DNA from: PFJX01 sp031426815
Lineage (GTDB): Bacteria; Pseudomonadota; Gammaproteobacteria; Burkholderiales; Thiobacillaceae
NCBI GenBank assembly: GCA_031426815.1
Contig: JASJPG010000011.1
Coordinates: 8,422-72,421, forward strand
Reading direction: 5' to 3'
Length of the DNA: 64,000 nucleotides
The notes under the pieces were generated by a model. The model saw only the letters and a list, made by a program, of their open reading frames with translations. It was not told where the DNA came from and did no database searches. Position numbers and translations under genes: made by a program. Shown here in pieces: positions 49,024 to 56,863 of this stretch; the stretch's first letter is position 1, and every line of letters starts with the position of its first letter.

Positions 49024-51609
49024 TCAGCGTGCGGGTCTGCCGGTCGCCGGCCTGCCAGGTGCCGCCACCGGGCTCGCAGCACCTGCGCGGAAGTAGAAAT
49101 CCCCTTCCAGCAGGCCTTCCATCCAGGGTTCCTGGCGACCGCGGGAGCCGACCCGGACGCCGGTGGCAACGCGCTTCTGTACCTGCTCCACGGTAAGGCC
49201 GGGGATTTCCATGGCGGTCAGCAGGTTCTGTGTGTACAGGCCGTTCTGGCCGTCGCCGTCCGCCGCCACGCTGCCCGGTCGGGTGGCGTAGAAGATCAGC
49301 GTGCCGCTGGGGGCGTTGACCCGCGCCAGGCCTTCGCCCGCAGAACGGAAACTGCGGGAATAGGGGTTGTTGCGGCAGGCGTCCAGGTAGACGAGGTTAA
49401 CCCGGGTCTTGCCCCCTTCCATGACGGACAACACCTTGTTGAGGTCGATGGCCTGGGTCGGCACGTCTTCTTCTGAGGCGATATCGGCATCCACCGCCGG
49501 CAGGTAATTGACGCCGCCGACCTGCAGGCCGTGGCCGGCGTAATAGAACAGCGCCGTGCCACCGGGCACCAGGCGGCTGCGGAATTCGCTCAGGGTGCGA
49601 CCGATCTGCTTCTGGGTGAGGTTGTGTTTCTCGATCACCTCGAAGCCCAGGCTGCGCAGTTTGGCGGCGATGGCACCAGCATCGTTGACCGGGTTGCGCA
49701 GGGGCGATTCCCGGTAGGCGGCATTGCCGATCACCAGGGCCAACCGGGGCTCCCGGATGGCCGGCGGCTCGGGCTCGACGACGGCGACCGGCGCCTGGAT
49801 CGGCAGCGGGGCGGGAACCTCGGCCACGCCCTGGGGAAACACGGATATGGGACTCCTGACGGCGTTCTTGTACAGGGTGAAGAACTCGGCGATCTTCACT
49901 TTCTCGACCACCGCACCTCGGCTGGCGGAATCCATGATGCCCGGGGTCGCGAGCAGCCGCTCGGCGAAGGCGGCGGCCTCTTCGTTGCTGGCGGCATCCT
50001 GTTCGAAAAGCACGTCCGGGCCGATGCCGGAGCGCTGGATGGCGCGTCCGTTGGGCGTGTAATAGAGCGCGGTGGTCAGCTTAAGGGCGGCGCCGCCCGT
50101 GGCCGGCAGCACCGTCTGCACGGTGCCCTTGCCGAAGGTGTTGGGCCCCACCACCAGGGCGCGCTGGTGATCCTGCAGGGCGCCGGCGACGATTTCCGCG
50201 GCGGATGCCGAACCAGCGTTCACCAGCACCGCCATAGGTACGGTTTTCACCCAGGCCGGCAGGTTCTTCAGGTAATCGGGCTCCCCCGTTGCGCGCAGGT
50301 AATGTTCCGGGGCGTTGCTCAGGCGCAGGCGGGAGCCGTCGCTGCGGCCATTGGTGGTCACCACCAGGTCGTTCTTGCCGAGAAAGGCGCCGGCCACCGC
50401 CACCGCGGCATTGAGCAGGCCGCCCGGATTGTTGCGCAGGTCCAGCACCAGGTAGCGCAAGGCGCCCGCGTTGGCCTTTTCCAGGGCATTGAGGGCCTCC
50501 ACCAGGGACTGGCCGGTGCGCTCCTGGAATTGGTTGATGCGGATGTATCCGGTGCCGGGATCGAGCATCCGGTGTTTCACGCTCTGGATCTTGATGGTGG
50601 CCCGGGTCAGGGTCAGGACTAGGGGCTCGGCTTGCCCGGGACGGGAAAGGGTGAGGGTGACCTGGGTATCCAGTTTGCCGCGCATGAGGCGCACCGCCTG
50701 GAGCAGCGAGAGGCCGCTGGTGGAGGTCTGGTCAATCTTCAGGATGCGGTCGCCGGCCTTGATGCCGACCTGAAACGCCGGCGAGTCCTCCAGGGGGGTG
50801 ACCACCTTGACGTGGTCCCCCTCGATGCCGACTTCCATGCCCAAACCGCCGAACACACCCTGGGTGCCCACCTGCAATTCCTTGTATTCCTCGGCGGAGA
50901 GGAAGGCGTTATGCGGGCCGACCGAGGCCAGCAGGCAGTTGAGGTATCTGGCCTGATTGCCCGCGTTGATGACCGGGGTGGCCGTCTTCAGCGATTGCCA
51001 GAAGGCATCCATGGCCGGTTTGCCCGCTGCGGGTTTCAGGGCGCGCTGGTCTTCCAGCGTGCGCGCGCAGTAATAGCGGGCTTTATCCAGATCGACCTGA
51101 TCCACTTCCCGGTAGTGCTGGCCGGCCAGCAAGCGCTCGCTGGTGTTCACCAGTTCTGCGGACTGGTCGCTGAATTCCACACTGCCGTTGGCCAGCGCCA
51201 GGTCGATCTTTTCCGCATCGAGCCGGCGGTAGATCTCGCTTTGCACATCGCTTAATCGGGCAAGGTTTGTTTCATTGCCGAGCTTCGCTTCCAGCTGGAT
51301 GCTGATCAGCGCGGTGGCAGCCAGGCCCCGGGGGAAATCGCCGAGGATGTTCCAGGTGAATTTGCGTGCCTTGCCGGGAGCGACCTCGTTGCCGATATCG
51401 CCCGTGATGCTCAGGCCACGCGGGGAATAGATCCGGTCTTCGACGGCGATCAGCGCGGATACGTTGGCCGGCTTTGCTTCATCGAGATCGTAGCTGACGA
51501 CCAACTGGCCTTCCTGCTGCTGGGCGCGAATGTTTTTGATATCCGCAAAGGCAGAAATGGAGACACACAAAAACAGCAAACCCAACAATCTTGTGTAGCG
51601 GTGTTTCAT
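49024..51609 (-). CDS. Secreted S41 carboxyl-terminal protease - caspase-like fusion
   Basis: 861-residue exported protein. The start at 51609 gives signal peptide MKHRYTRLLGLLFLCVSISA, cleavage near FADIKN. Residues 25-110 form a beta domain. Residues about 240-340: PDZ (GGLGMEVGIEGDHVKVV, GIKAGDRILKID). Residues 345-540: S41 tail-specific protease with VLDLRNNPGGLLNAAV, NAGSASAAEIVAG and TFGKGTVQT, so Ser469 and Lys494 are in place. After a Pro-rich linker, residues 622-840 are a caspase-like C14 domain with His693 (YAGHGLQVG) and Cys745 (LDACRNNPY). Two proteolytic modules in one periplasmic chain is unusual. It is antiparallel to the helicase gene and flanked by direct repeats. Confidence 0.86.
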   Translation of the reverse strand: MKHRYTRLLGLLFLCVSISAFADIKNIRAQQQEGQLVVSYDLDEAKPANVSALIAVEDRIYSPRGLSITGDIGNEVAPGKARKFTWNILGDFPRGLAATALISIQLEAKLGNETNLARLSDVQSEIYRRLDAEKIDLALANGSVEFSDQSAELVNTSERLLAGQHYREVDQVDLDKARYYCARTLEDQRALKPAAGKPAMDAFWQSLKTATPVINAGNQARYLNCLLASVGPHNAFLSAEEYKELQVGTQGVFGGLGMEVGIEGDHVKVVTPLEDSPAFQVGIKAGDRILKIDQTSTSGLSLLQAVRLMRGKLDTQVTLTLSRPGQAEPLVLTLTRATIKIQSVKHRMLDPGTGYIRINQFQERTGQSLVEALNALEKANAGALRYLVLDLRNNPGGLLNAAVAVAGAFLGKNDLVVTTNGRSDGSRLRLSNAPEHYLRATGEPDYLKNLPAWVKTVPMAVLVNAGSASAAEIVAGALQDHQRALVVGPNTFGKGTVQTVLPATGGAALKLTTALYYTPNGRAIQRSGIGPDVLFEQDAASNEEAAAFAERLLATPGIMDSASRGAVVEKVKIAEFFTLYKNAVRSPISVFPQGVAEVPAPLPIQAPVAVVEPEPPAIREPRLALVIGNAAYRESPLRNPVNDAGAIAAKLRSLGFEVIEKHNLTQKQIGRTLSEFRSRLVPGGTALFYYAGHGLQVGGVNYLPAVDADIASEEDVPTQAIDLNKVLSVMEGGKTRVNLVYLDACRNNPYSRSFRSAGEGLARVNAPSGTLIFYATRPGSVAADGDGQNGLYTQNLLTAMEIPGLTVEQVQKRVATGVRVGSRGRQEPWMEGLLEGDFYFRAGAASPVAAPGRPATGRPAR

Positions 51610-51863
51610 GTCAGTTCGCCTGCAAAGGTGCTGCCGCGTTGTTCGAGGGTATTCCTTGATCAGGCCGGCTGCACTGCATTGCCGGGACTGAGCGACTCGC
51701 CATGATTGTATGTCAGGGCAATCCGCAGGACTTGACCAGAGCCTGCGCCATCCCGGCCTTGGATAGATCAGGGTTCTGGGGCAGGCCACGGTTTTCTAAC
51801 CCATTCCCCGAATGTTCTTCCCCTGGACGCTGGAGCGTGGGAACGGTGACACCGTGACCTGAT

Positions 51864-51984
51864 GAAGACATAGAAGACGACGTGCGCCTGACCTACGTCG
51901 CCATCACGCGGGCGACGCATGAGGCCTTTATCACTTACTCGAACATGTCCGAGCTGGTCGGGCGGCTGGTGGTGTAGATCGGGC
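51864..51984 (+). pseudogene. Remnant of a second NERD-helicase gene (direct repeat copy 2)
   Basis: Encodes the last 37 residues of the helicase (EDIEDDVRLTYVAITRAT to LVGRLVV, one substitution) and its stop codon, without start or upstream body. Located in the 503-bp gap (51610-52112) between the S41-caspase gene and the LuxR gene. The rest of that gap shows no gene. Confidence 0.85.
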
Positions 51985-52112
51985 CGAATGTAGTTGCCAA
52001 CTCCAGAGCCTTCCGATATCTAAGCGTTTGACGAATAGTTGAAGCAAGGGAGTGGTGAGATGTCAGCCGGACCTCGTGTACTCCGTCAAAAACGCTCCCT
52101 ATTGCCAAATAA

Positions 52113-52838
52113 ATGAACCACATCCAGGCGCTCCAGCAATTCGAAGCGTTGATTCAAGCGCCTACGCCCGATGCGTTGCATGCGCAGCTGACAGATGTCG
52201 TTCAGAACCTTGGTTTCGAACATTACCTGTGCGGTCTGTCCGCCAACCTGAACCTGCCCGACCCCAAGGTGTTCGCCTTGAATGGTGTCTCGCAGGCATG
52301 GTGGGACCACTATCAAACCCGGTCCTGTCTTGCTGTTGATCCGACAGTACGCATGCTGCTGCGGGAACAACGCGTCATTCCCCTGCCTTGGTGGGATATC
52401 CGCTGCATCAATCCGAGCGAGAAGCAGTTCATGGGCGAGGCTGTCGACCACGGTCTCAACTCAGGTGTGTCGTTCTCACTGAATGCACGCCATGAGGTGG
52501 GCGTATTCAGCCTGATCCTCAAACACCAGCCGCGCCAGCTGCGTCGGCATGTCAGCCATGCTATTCCGCTTGGCAACCTGCTAGCCGCTTATGTGCAGGA
52601 AGCTGCCCGGCGTTTGATGGATAACCAGGGCAATCCCGGCAGCAAACTCACCCGGCGGGAAAAAGAGTGCCTGCTCTGGGCAGCCTCCGGCAAAACGGCC
52701 TGGGAAAGTTCGGTGATCCTCAACATCAGCGAGCGAACCGTCGTCTTCCACCTCACCAATGCCGCCCGCAAACTGGGCGTCTCCAACCGCAGACAGGCCA
52801 TCGCCCGCGCCATCGTTGAAGGCTTGATCCGTCCCTGA
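52113..52838 (+). CDS. LuxR-family transcriptional regulator (autoinducer-binding domain plus HTH)
   Basis: 241-residue regulator. Residues about 1-160 resemble the acyl-homoserine-lactone-binding domain (LGFEHYLCGLSANLNLPD, SRSCLAVDPTVRMLL-like stretch, PLPWWD, GLNSGVSFSLN). Residues 175-238 are the LuxR HTH (SKLTRREKECLLWAASGKTA, ISERTVVFHLTNAARKLGV). No luxI-type synthase is visible in the window, so it is a LuxR solo here. Whether it binds a homoserine lactone cannot be told by eye. Two small exported or membrane proteins follow in the same direction. Confidence 0.88.
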   Translation: MNHIQALQQFEALIQAPTPDALHAQLTDVVQNLGFEHYLCGLSANLNLPDPKVFALNGVSQAWWDHYQTRSCLAVDPTVRMLLREQRVIPLPWWDIRCINPSEKQFMGEAVDHGLNSGVSFSLNARHEVGVFSLILKHQPRQLRRHVSHAIPLGNLLAAYVQEAARRLMDNQGNPGSKLTRREKECLLWAASGKTAWESSVILNISERTVVFHLTNAARKLGVSNRRQAIARAIVEGLIRP

Positions 52839-52973
52839 TCCGCCTCCGCCTGGCTTCCGTCACAAACGGCACGTCAACCTGTAAGAACGGACAGCTTATC
52901 CATCTCCTCCCCCAAGGCCACCATACGGTCGCCTTGCACATTGCAACAGGCAATTTACCTCAGGGGAAATACC

Positions 52974-53240
52974 ATGACTCATTCGACGACTCTGGCAGCA
53001 GCCTTCTCGGCGGTGGCCATTCTGATCACACACGCAGCGCAGGCTGATACGCCCGCGACCCAATGCGCCTTCACGCCTTACGTCGGCATCTGCTCACAAG
53101 GCTGCGACGAGGATGCCAACATGGCCTCTGGCGTGGATGCCAGAGCACTCATCCTGTCCACACTGCCCGCTGGCAAAACCATCCAGAACGAAGCCGGACC
53201 AACCGCGCATACGCTGCAACACAACACGCCAAACTCATAG
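52974..53240 (+). CDS. Small secreted cysteine-containing protein
   Basis: 88 residues; AGGGGAA ribosome site 5 nt before the ATG at 52974. Signal peptide MTHSTTLAAAFSAVAILITH, cleavage near AAQADT. The short mature part has three Cys (TQCAFTPYVGICSQGCDED). It lies 135 bp after the LuxR gene and may be one of its targets. No relatives are known to me. Confidence 0.6.
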   Translation: MTHSTTLAAAFSAVAILITHAAQADTPATQCAFTPYVGICSQGCDEDANMASGVDARALILSTLPAGKTIQNEAGPTAHTLQHNTPNS

Positions 53241-53293
53241 CACACCAAGCAAGTCGGCCACGGAGCCCATCGCCTAAACTGCAAGGAGAAAAC

Positions 53294-53782
53294 ATGGCAA
53301 TCAACTGTACGAAATGCGAGTCGGAAAATGTCCAGCGGCTATCCATCATCTACTCGGAAGGCACATCGAAGATCAATACCAGCAGTACCTCGGTCGGCAT
53401 GGGATCGAGCATGCGTGGCGGCCTCTCAAGCGGCATGGCACGCACCACCACCAGCGGCACGCAGCAAAGCAACCTGGCCGTAAAGGCGCGTCCGCCCACC
53501 ATGCAGAATCCATTCTTCTTTTTCATGGGTGCGCTTGCGTTGGGCATCATCGGCGGCGGCTTCGTTGGCGGCTTTGTCGGCGCCCAGTTGTTCCCCTCCG
53601 ACGATAGTTCCATGGGCACCTATGCCTTCTTCGCCGTGCTCGGGACGGCGGGATTCTTCGGTCTCAAGAAAGCAGTGGTCGCTTATCGCTGGAATAACAA
53701 CGAATGGCCCAAACTCAAGGAAGCCTGGGAACACAGCTGGATGTGCATGAAGTGCGGCAGCGTCTTCGAACAACGCTTCTGA
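53294..53782 (+). CDS. Zinc-ribbon membrane protein
   Basis: 162 residues; AAGGAG ribosome site 5 nt before the ATG. An N-terminal zinc-knuckle (INCTKCESENVQ) and a C-terminal pair (WMCMKCGSVFEQRF) could form a single ribbon. Between them are a Ser/Thr-rich segment and two membrane helices (FFFFMGALALGIIGGGFVGG, TYAFFAVLGTAGFFGL). Function unknown; it probably presents the zinc ribbon on the cytosolic side. Confidence 0.75.
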   Translation: MAINCTKCESENVQRLSIIYSEGTSKINTSSTSVGMGSSMRGGLSSGMARTTTSGTQQSNLAVKARPPTMQNPFFFFMGALALGIIGGGFVGGFVGAQLFPSDDSSMGTYAFFAVLGTAGFFGLKKAVVAYRWNNNEWPKLKEAWEHSWMCMKCGSVFEQRF

Positions 53783-53835
53783 AATGCGCGCCTCACTCTG
53801 TTCAGCCCGAGTGAGCACGCGCGCATGAGTGGTAC

Positions 53836-53871
53836 ACGCTGTTTACGTCGACAGACTGCCGTAAACAGCGT
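53836..53871. promoter_or_regulatory. 12-bp perfect inverted repeat, 12-nt spacer
   Basis: ACGCTGTTTACG and CGTAAACAGCGT around a 12-nt spacer, in the 216-bp gap before the small M23-coupled gene. No T-run follows on either strand, so an operator or another repeat type is more likely than a terminator. Confidence 0.45.
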
Positions 53872-53998
53872 CTCCCGCAAACTCCGGCCTCGCCGCCGCT
53901 GACCGCCCATTCCCCACCCGGATTTCACACACCCCACACAATTTCCCCACAGCCGCTCCCCAGGCTGGCCTCGTCCACAACCACACCGAGGCCCTGCC

Positions 53999-54196
53999 AT
54001 GTTCCGCCTGCTATTTCTGTTGTTCGCCCTGCTTTCCCTGCCGTCCGCGACGGCTTGCGCAGGGGAATGTCCCGACTGCATGGACCTGCAGCATGCCCGG
54101 TGGATCGTCGCTTCGACATTCCTCACACTCACCACTTTGTTACTGTCCGATTTTTGTCGCGGTGAGCACACATTCGTCCGGGGGAAAACCGTATGA
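53999..54196 (+). CDS. Possible small exported or membrane protein
   Basis: 65-residue frame (MFRLLFLLFALLSLPSATAC, then AGECPDCMDLQHAR and a second hydrophobic stretch ASTFLTLTTLLLS). Its stop overlaps the M23 peptidase start by 4 bp (GTATGA), suggesting a coupled small gene. Cys in CAGECPDC could bind a metal. No clear ribosome site. Confidence 0.5.
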   Translation: MFRLLFLLFALLSLPSATACAGECPDCMDLQHARWIVASTFLTLTTLLLSDFCRGEHTFVRGKTV

Positions 54197-54714
54197 AGCT
54201 ACGCACTCTCGCCAAAATCCTGTTGCCAGCGCTGCTGCTTGCCGCCGCCATCGAGGCCATCCTGCCGGCCGGTACCTTCACTCTGCCGGTGCTGGGCGCC
54301 AGCCGGCGCGACTGGAACCCGCAAACCTTCTGGTTCTCGCCCTGGAGCAAGTCCGGCGTACACAAAGGCATCGACATCTTCGCCGCCAAGGGCGAGACGG
54401 TGATGGCCGCGCAGGATGGGCTGGTGCTCTGGCGCGGCGAGCTCGCACAGGGCGGCAAGGTGATTCTGGTGCTGACGCCGCGCGGCTGGCTGCATTACTA
54501 CGCGCATCTGAAGCAAATGCAGACCAAGCCCGGGGCGTGGGTGGTCGCCGGCGAGCCGATCGGTGAAGTGGGCGACAGCGGCAATGCCGTCGGCAAACCG
54601 GCGCACCTGCATTACAGCGTGCTGACGCTGGTGCCGCGTCCGTGGCAGATGCGCTGGGCGCCGCAGGGCTGGAAGCGTGCGTTCTATCGCGATCCGGGCA
54701 AGTTGTTGCCATGA
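54193..54714 (+). CDS. M23/LytM-type peptidase
   Basis: 173-residue envelope peptidase, with an N-terminal membrane or signal segment (LAKILLPALLLAAAIEAIL). The M23 zinc site is readable: GVHKGIDIFAAKGE (His and Asp ligands) and HLHYSVL (His ligand and general base), with the preceding LHYYAHLKQM. It should cut peptidoglycan cross-bridges or regulate a hydrolase. Shorter than typical multidomain M23 enzymes because it lacks a LysM or coiled-coil region. Confidence 0.88.
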   Translation: MKLRTLAKILLPALLLAAAIEAILPAGTFTLPVLGASRRDWNPQTFWFSPWSKSGVHKGIDIFAAKGETVMAAQDGLVLWRGELAQGGKVILVLTPRGWLHYYAHLKQMQTKPGAWVVAGEPIGEVGDSGNAVGKPAHLHYSVLTLVPRPWQMRWAPQGWKRAFYRDPGKLLP

Positions 54715-54853
54715 CGACCAGATGGCATCGAATGTAGCCAGCGGAACAATCATGCGGCCTTGCCATGCCGCGTGGTGCCTGGCCGGAGGTGGCGATTGCG
54801 ACTGGTATGGATGTTGCTGTGTATGCAGGCACCCAGGCCCAAACCACCGAAAA

Positions 54854-55402
54854 ATGTTGAACGCAGACCAGGAAATCCAGCGGGTCAAAGACTGCATCGC
54901 GGCGGTCTATGCCCAGCGCGAGCGGTTGAAAACGGAATTGGAGACGGGCGTGCTCGCACCACGCGCCGGTTTCGCGCAACTGGAAGCAACCGACCGCGAG
55001 CTGTCCGGGCTGGATAGCCGCTTCAAACTGCTCTGGGATGCCGCGCAAGTCGCCACCGCCAAGCCGCCGCATCCCGCGACGCGTTGGGCGCGGGAGACGG
55101 TATTCGAGCCGGCCCATCTGGATTGTGTGACCGCGATCATGCTCAAAATTCTCGATGCGAAATGCAAGATGGGCGAGCCCGAAAAGGCCGCGCTAGCCGC
55201 CGTCTACGACGTGGTCAAGGCGCATCCCGGCCAGAGTCTGGGCGATGAAGTGCATGCACTCATCGGCGCCGCCCGCCTGGGAACCGACACTAATCTGTCC
55301 GAGCACATCCACGCCTGGCGTGAGCGCGCCGAGGCGCACATTCCGAAGCCGGTGATGAAGGGCTTCAAGCAAATCCTGCGGGCATCGCTGCCCATGCACT
55401 GA
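54854..55402 (+). CDS. Uncharacterised helical protein
   Basis: 182-residue cytosolic protein that I do not recognise, start MLNADQEIQRVKDCIAAVYA. Helical, with ELSGLDSRFKLLWDAAQVAT, LDCVTAIMLKILDAKCKM and MGEPEKAALAAVYDVVKAHP. Stop is 12 bp before the rhodanese-ankyrin gene, so the two are probably one unit. A longer frame upstream reads as non-protein composition and overlaps the M23 gene. Confidence 0.68.
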   Translation: MLNADQEIQRVKDCIAAVYAQRERLKTELETGVLAPRAGFAQLEATDRELSGLDSRFKLLWDAAQVATAKPPHPATRWARETVFEPAHLDCVTAIMLKILDAKCKMGEPEKAALAAVYDVVKAHPGQSLGDEVHALIGAARLGTDTNLSEHIHAWRERAEAHIPKPVMKGFKQILRASLPMH

Positions 55403-55414
55403 AAGGGAACGACC

Positions 55415-56197
55415 ATGGCCTACCACGACCTCGACTGCGCCGAAATCGCGACGCTGCGCGCCGAAAGCGATCTGCTCATCTTCGACACGCGCGACCCGGA
55501 CAGCTACGCGCGCGGCCATCTGGACGGCGCCCAGCTGGTCTCCGACGCGGCGCTCAAACAGCTGATGAAAAGCCGAGAGCGTGCGCGGCCGGTGCTGGTT
55601 TATTGCTATCGCGGCAACAGCAGTCGCGACATCTGCCAGTTCATCGCCGGCATGGGCTACAACCGGGTCTACAACCTGAGCGGCGGCTGGCAGGCCTGGG
55701 CGGCATTCAACCAGCCCGCCCCGGCGCTCAAGCCCGGGCCGGAACTGGCCGCCTGGCTGCAGCACTGGGGCTTCCCGAACGACAACATCCATGCCCGCGT
55801 CGAAAACGGCATGTCGCCGTTGATGCTGGCCGCGCTGAAGGGCGAACGGGCGCTGGTGGAGGCATTGCTCGCCCTGGGCGGCAACCCCAATCATGTCAAC
55901 GACGACGACCATCACGCGCTCTGGTTCGCCTGCGTGCATGGCGACGCGGAGCTGGTGTCGCTGCTGATCGCGCATGGCGCCAACGTCGACAACCAGAACG
56001 TCAACGGCGCCACCTGCGCCATCTACGCCGCTTCCACCGGCAAGCTGGAAGTGCTGAAGCGCCTGGTCCAGGCCGGCGCCAATCTCGGCAAGGAAACCAG
56101 CGGCGGCTATAACGCGCTGGAAAGCGCTGCCACGCTGCCGGTTCTGAAATTTCTGCGCGGCGTTGCACCGGAACGGCGGGCGTTGGCCGCGGCGTAG
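55415..56197 (+). CDS. Rhodanese - ankyrin repeat protein
   Basis: 260-residue cytosolic protein. Residues about 1-105 are a rhodanese domain (LIFDTRDPDSYARGHLDGA; catalytic loop VYCYRGNSSRD with Cys), which could carry sulfane sulfur. Residues about 125-250 are four ankyrin repeats (ENGMSPLMLAALKGERALVE, HHALWFACVHGDAELVSLLI, GATCAIYAASTGKLEVLKRL). AAAGGGAACGACC precedes the ATG. Ankyrins usually hold a protein partner, and sulfur metabolism is a plausible setting in this organism type. Confidence 0.86.
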   Translation: MAYHDLDCAEIATLRAESDLLIFDTRDPDSYARGHLDGAQLVSDAALKQLMKSRERARPVLVYCYRGNSSRDICQFIAGMGYNRVYNLSGGWQAWAAFNQPAPALKPGPELAAWLQHWGFPNDNIHARVENGMSPLMLAALKGERALVEALLALGGNPNHVNDDDHHALWFACVHGDAELVSLLIAHGANVDNQNVNGATCAIYAASTGKLEVLKRLVQAGANLGKETSGGYNALESAATLPVLKFLRGVAPERRALAAA

Positions 56198-56228
56198 GGC
56201 TGGCGCGGATTACTCGGCAATCGCGCCG

Positions 56229-56783
56229 TCAGGACGGCGTATCGCCCGTCGCCGGCGCGCTCAATATGAGCTTCCCGTCCTTGACTGGAATGCGCTCGCC
56301 CGGGGCATGCTGCATGCGCACGACGCCGTGCTGGTCACCCAGGCGATAGGACACGTCATATCCCACCACCTTTTGCTGGCTGTCGTACTCCGTCTTGCAG
56401 CGGGTTTCATGCACCTGTTGCGTGCCGGCATCCTGCATGTTCCGCTGGATCCGGTTGCCCGCGTAGCCGCCGGCCGCGGCGCCACCCACGGTAGCGAGGG
56501 TGCGGCCGCTGCCGGAGCCGATCTGATTGCCGAGCACGCCCCCGACCACGGCGCCGATGGCCGTGCCGGCGATGCGTTGGCGGTCCTGAACCGGGGCATT
56601 CCGGGTGACGATTTCGTCCTTGCATACCCGGTGCGGCGTCTTGATCGTCTGGGTGACCGGTTCGGACTTGAGCACTTCCGCATAGGCTGGCTCCATGTAC
56701 CAAGCGCGGTAGCCCGCCACGCCACCGACCGCCGTGGCTGCGACGGCGCCGATCAACACTCCTGTCATCATCGACTTGTCCAT
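56229..56783 (-). CDS. Glycine-zipper 2TM-domain envelope protein
   Basis: 184 residues, start at 56783 with a strong GGAGG site. An N-terminal membrane segment (MTGVLIGAVAATAVGGVAGY), then a glycine zipper (AGTAIGAVVGGVLGNQIGSG) and GGAAAGGYAGNRIQRNM as in the 17-kDa antigen (Rick_17kDa_Anti) family, then a beta-rich tail with two Cys (VCKDEI, TRCKTEY). Last gene of the minus-strand cbb run, 80 bp after cbbO. Confidence 0.85.
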   Translation of the reverse strand: MDKSMMTGVLIGAVAATAVGGVAGYRAWYMEPAYAEVLKSEPVTQTIKTPHRVCKDEIVTRNAPVQDRQRIAGTAIGAVVGGVLGNQIGSGSGRTLATVGGAAAGGYAGNRIQRNMQDAGTQQVHETRCKTEYDSQQKVVGYDVSYRLGDQHGVVRMQHAPGERIPVKDGKLILSAPATGDTPS

Positions 56784-56863
56784 GATCCACCTCCTCTTGC
56801 ATGAACCAAGTGGTGGTCTGACCCTTCCAGCCCGGAAAAGTGCTCGGCCCGCGAGCGGGCTTC

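Noticed and set aside
51864..51984. The helicase tail copy as an active small gene
   Set aside because: It has no start codon or ribosome site in frame and matches only the last 37 residues of the neighbouring helicase.
54677..54853. N-terminal extension of the 182-residue gene
   Set aside because: It overlaps the M23 peptidase and reads as Cys/Arg/Trp-rich non-protein sequence before the ATG at 54854.
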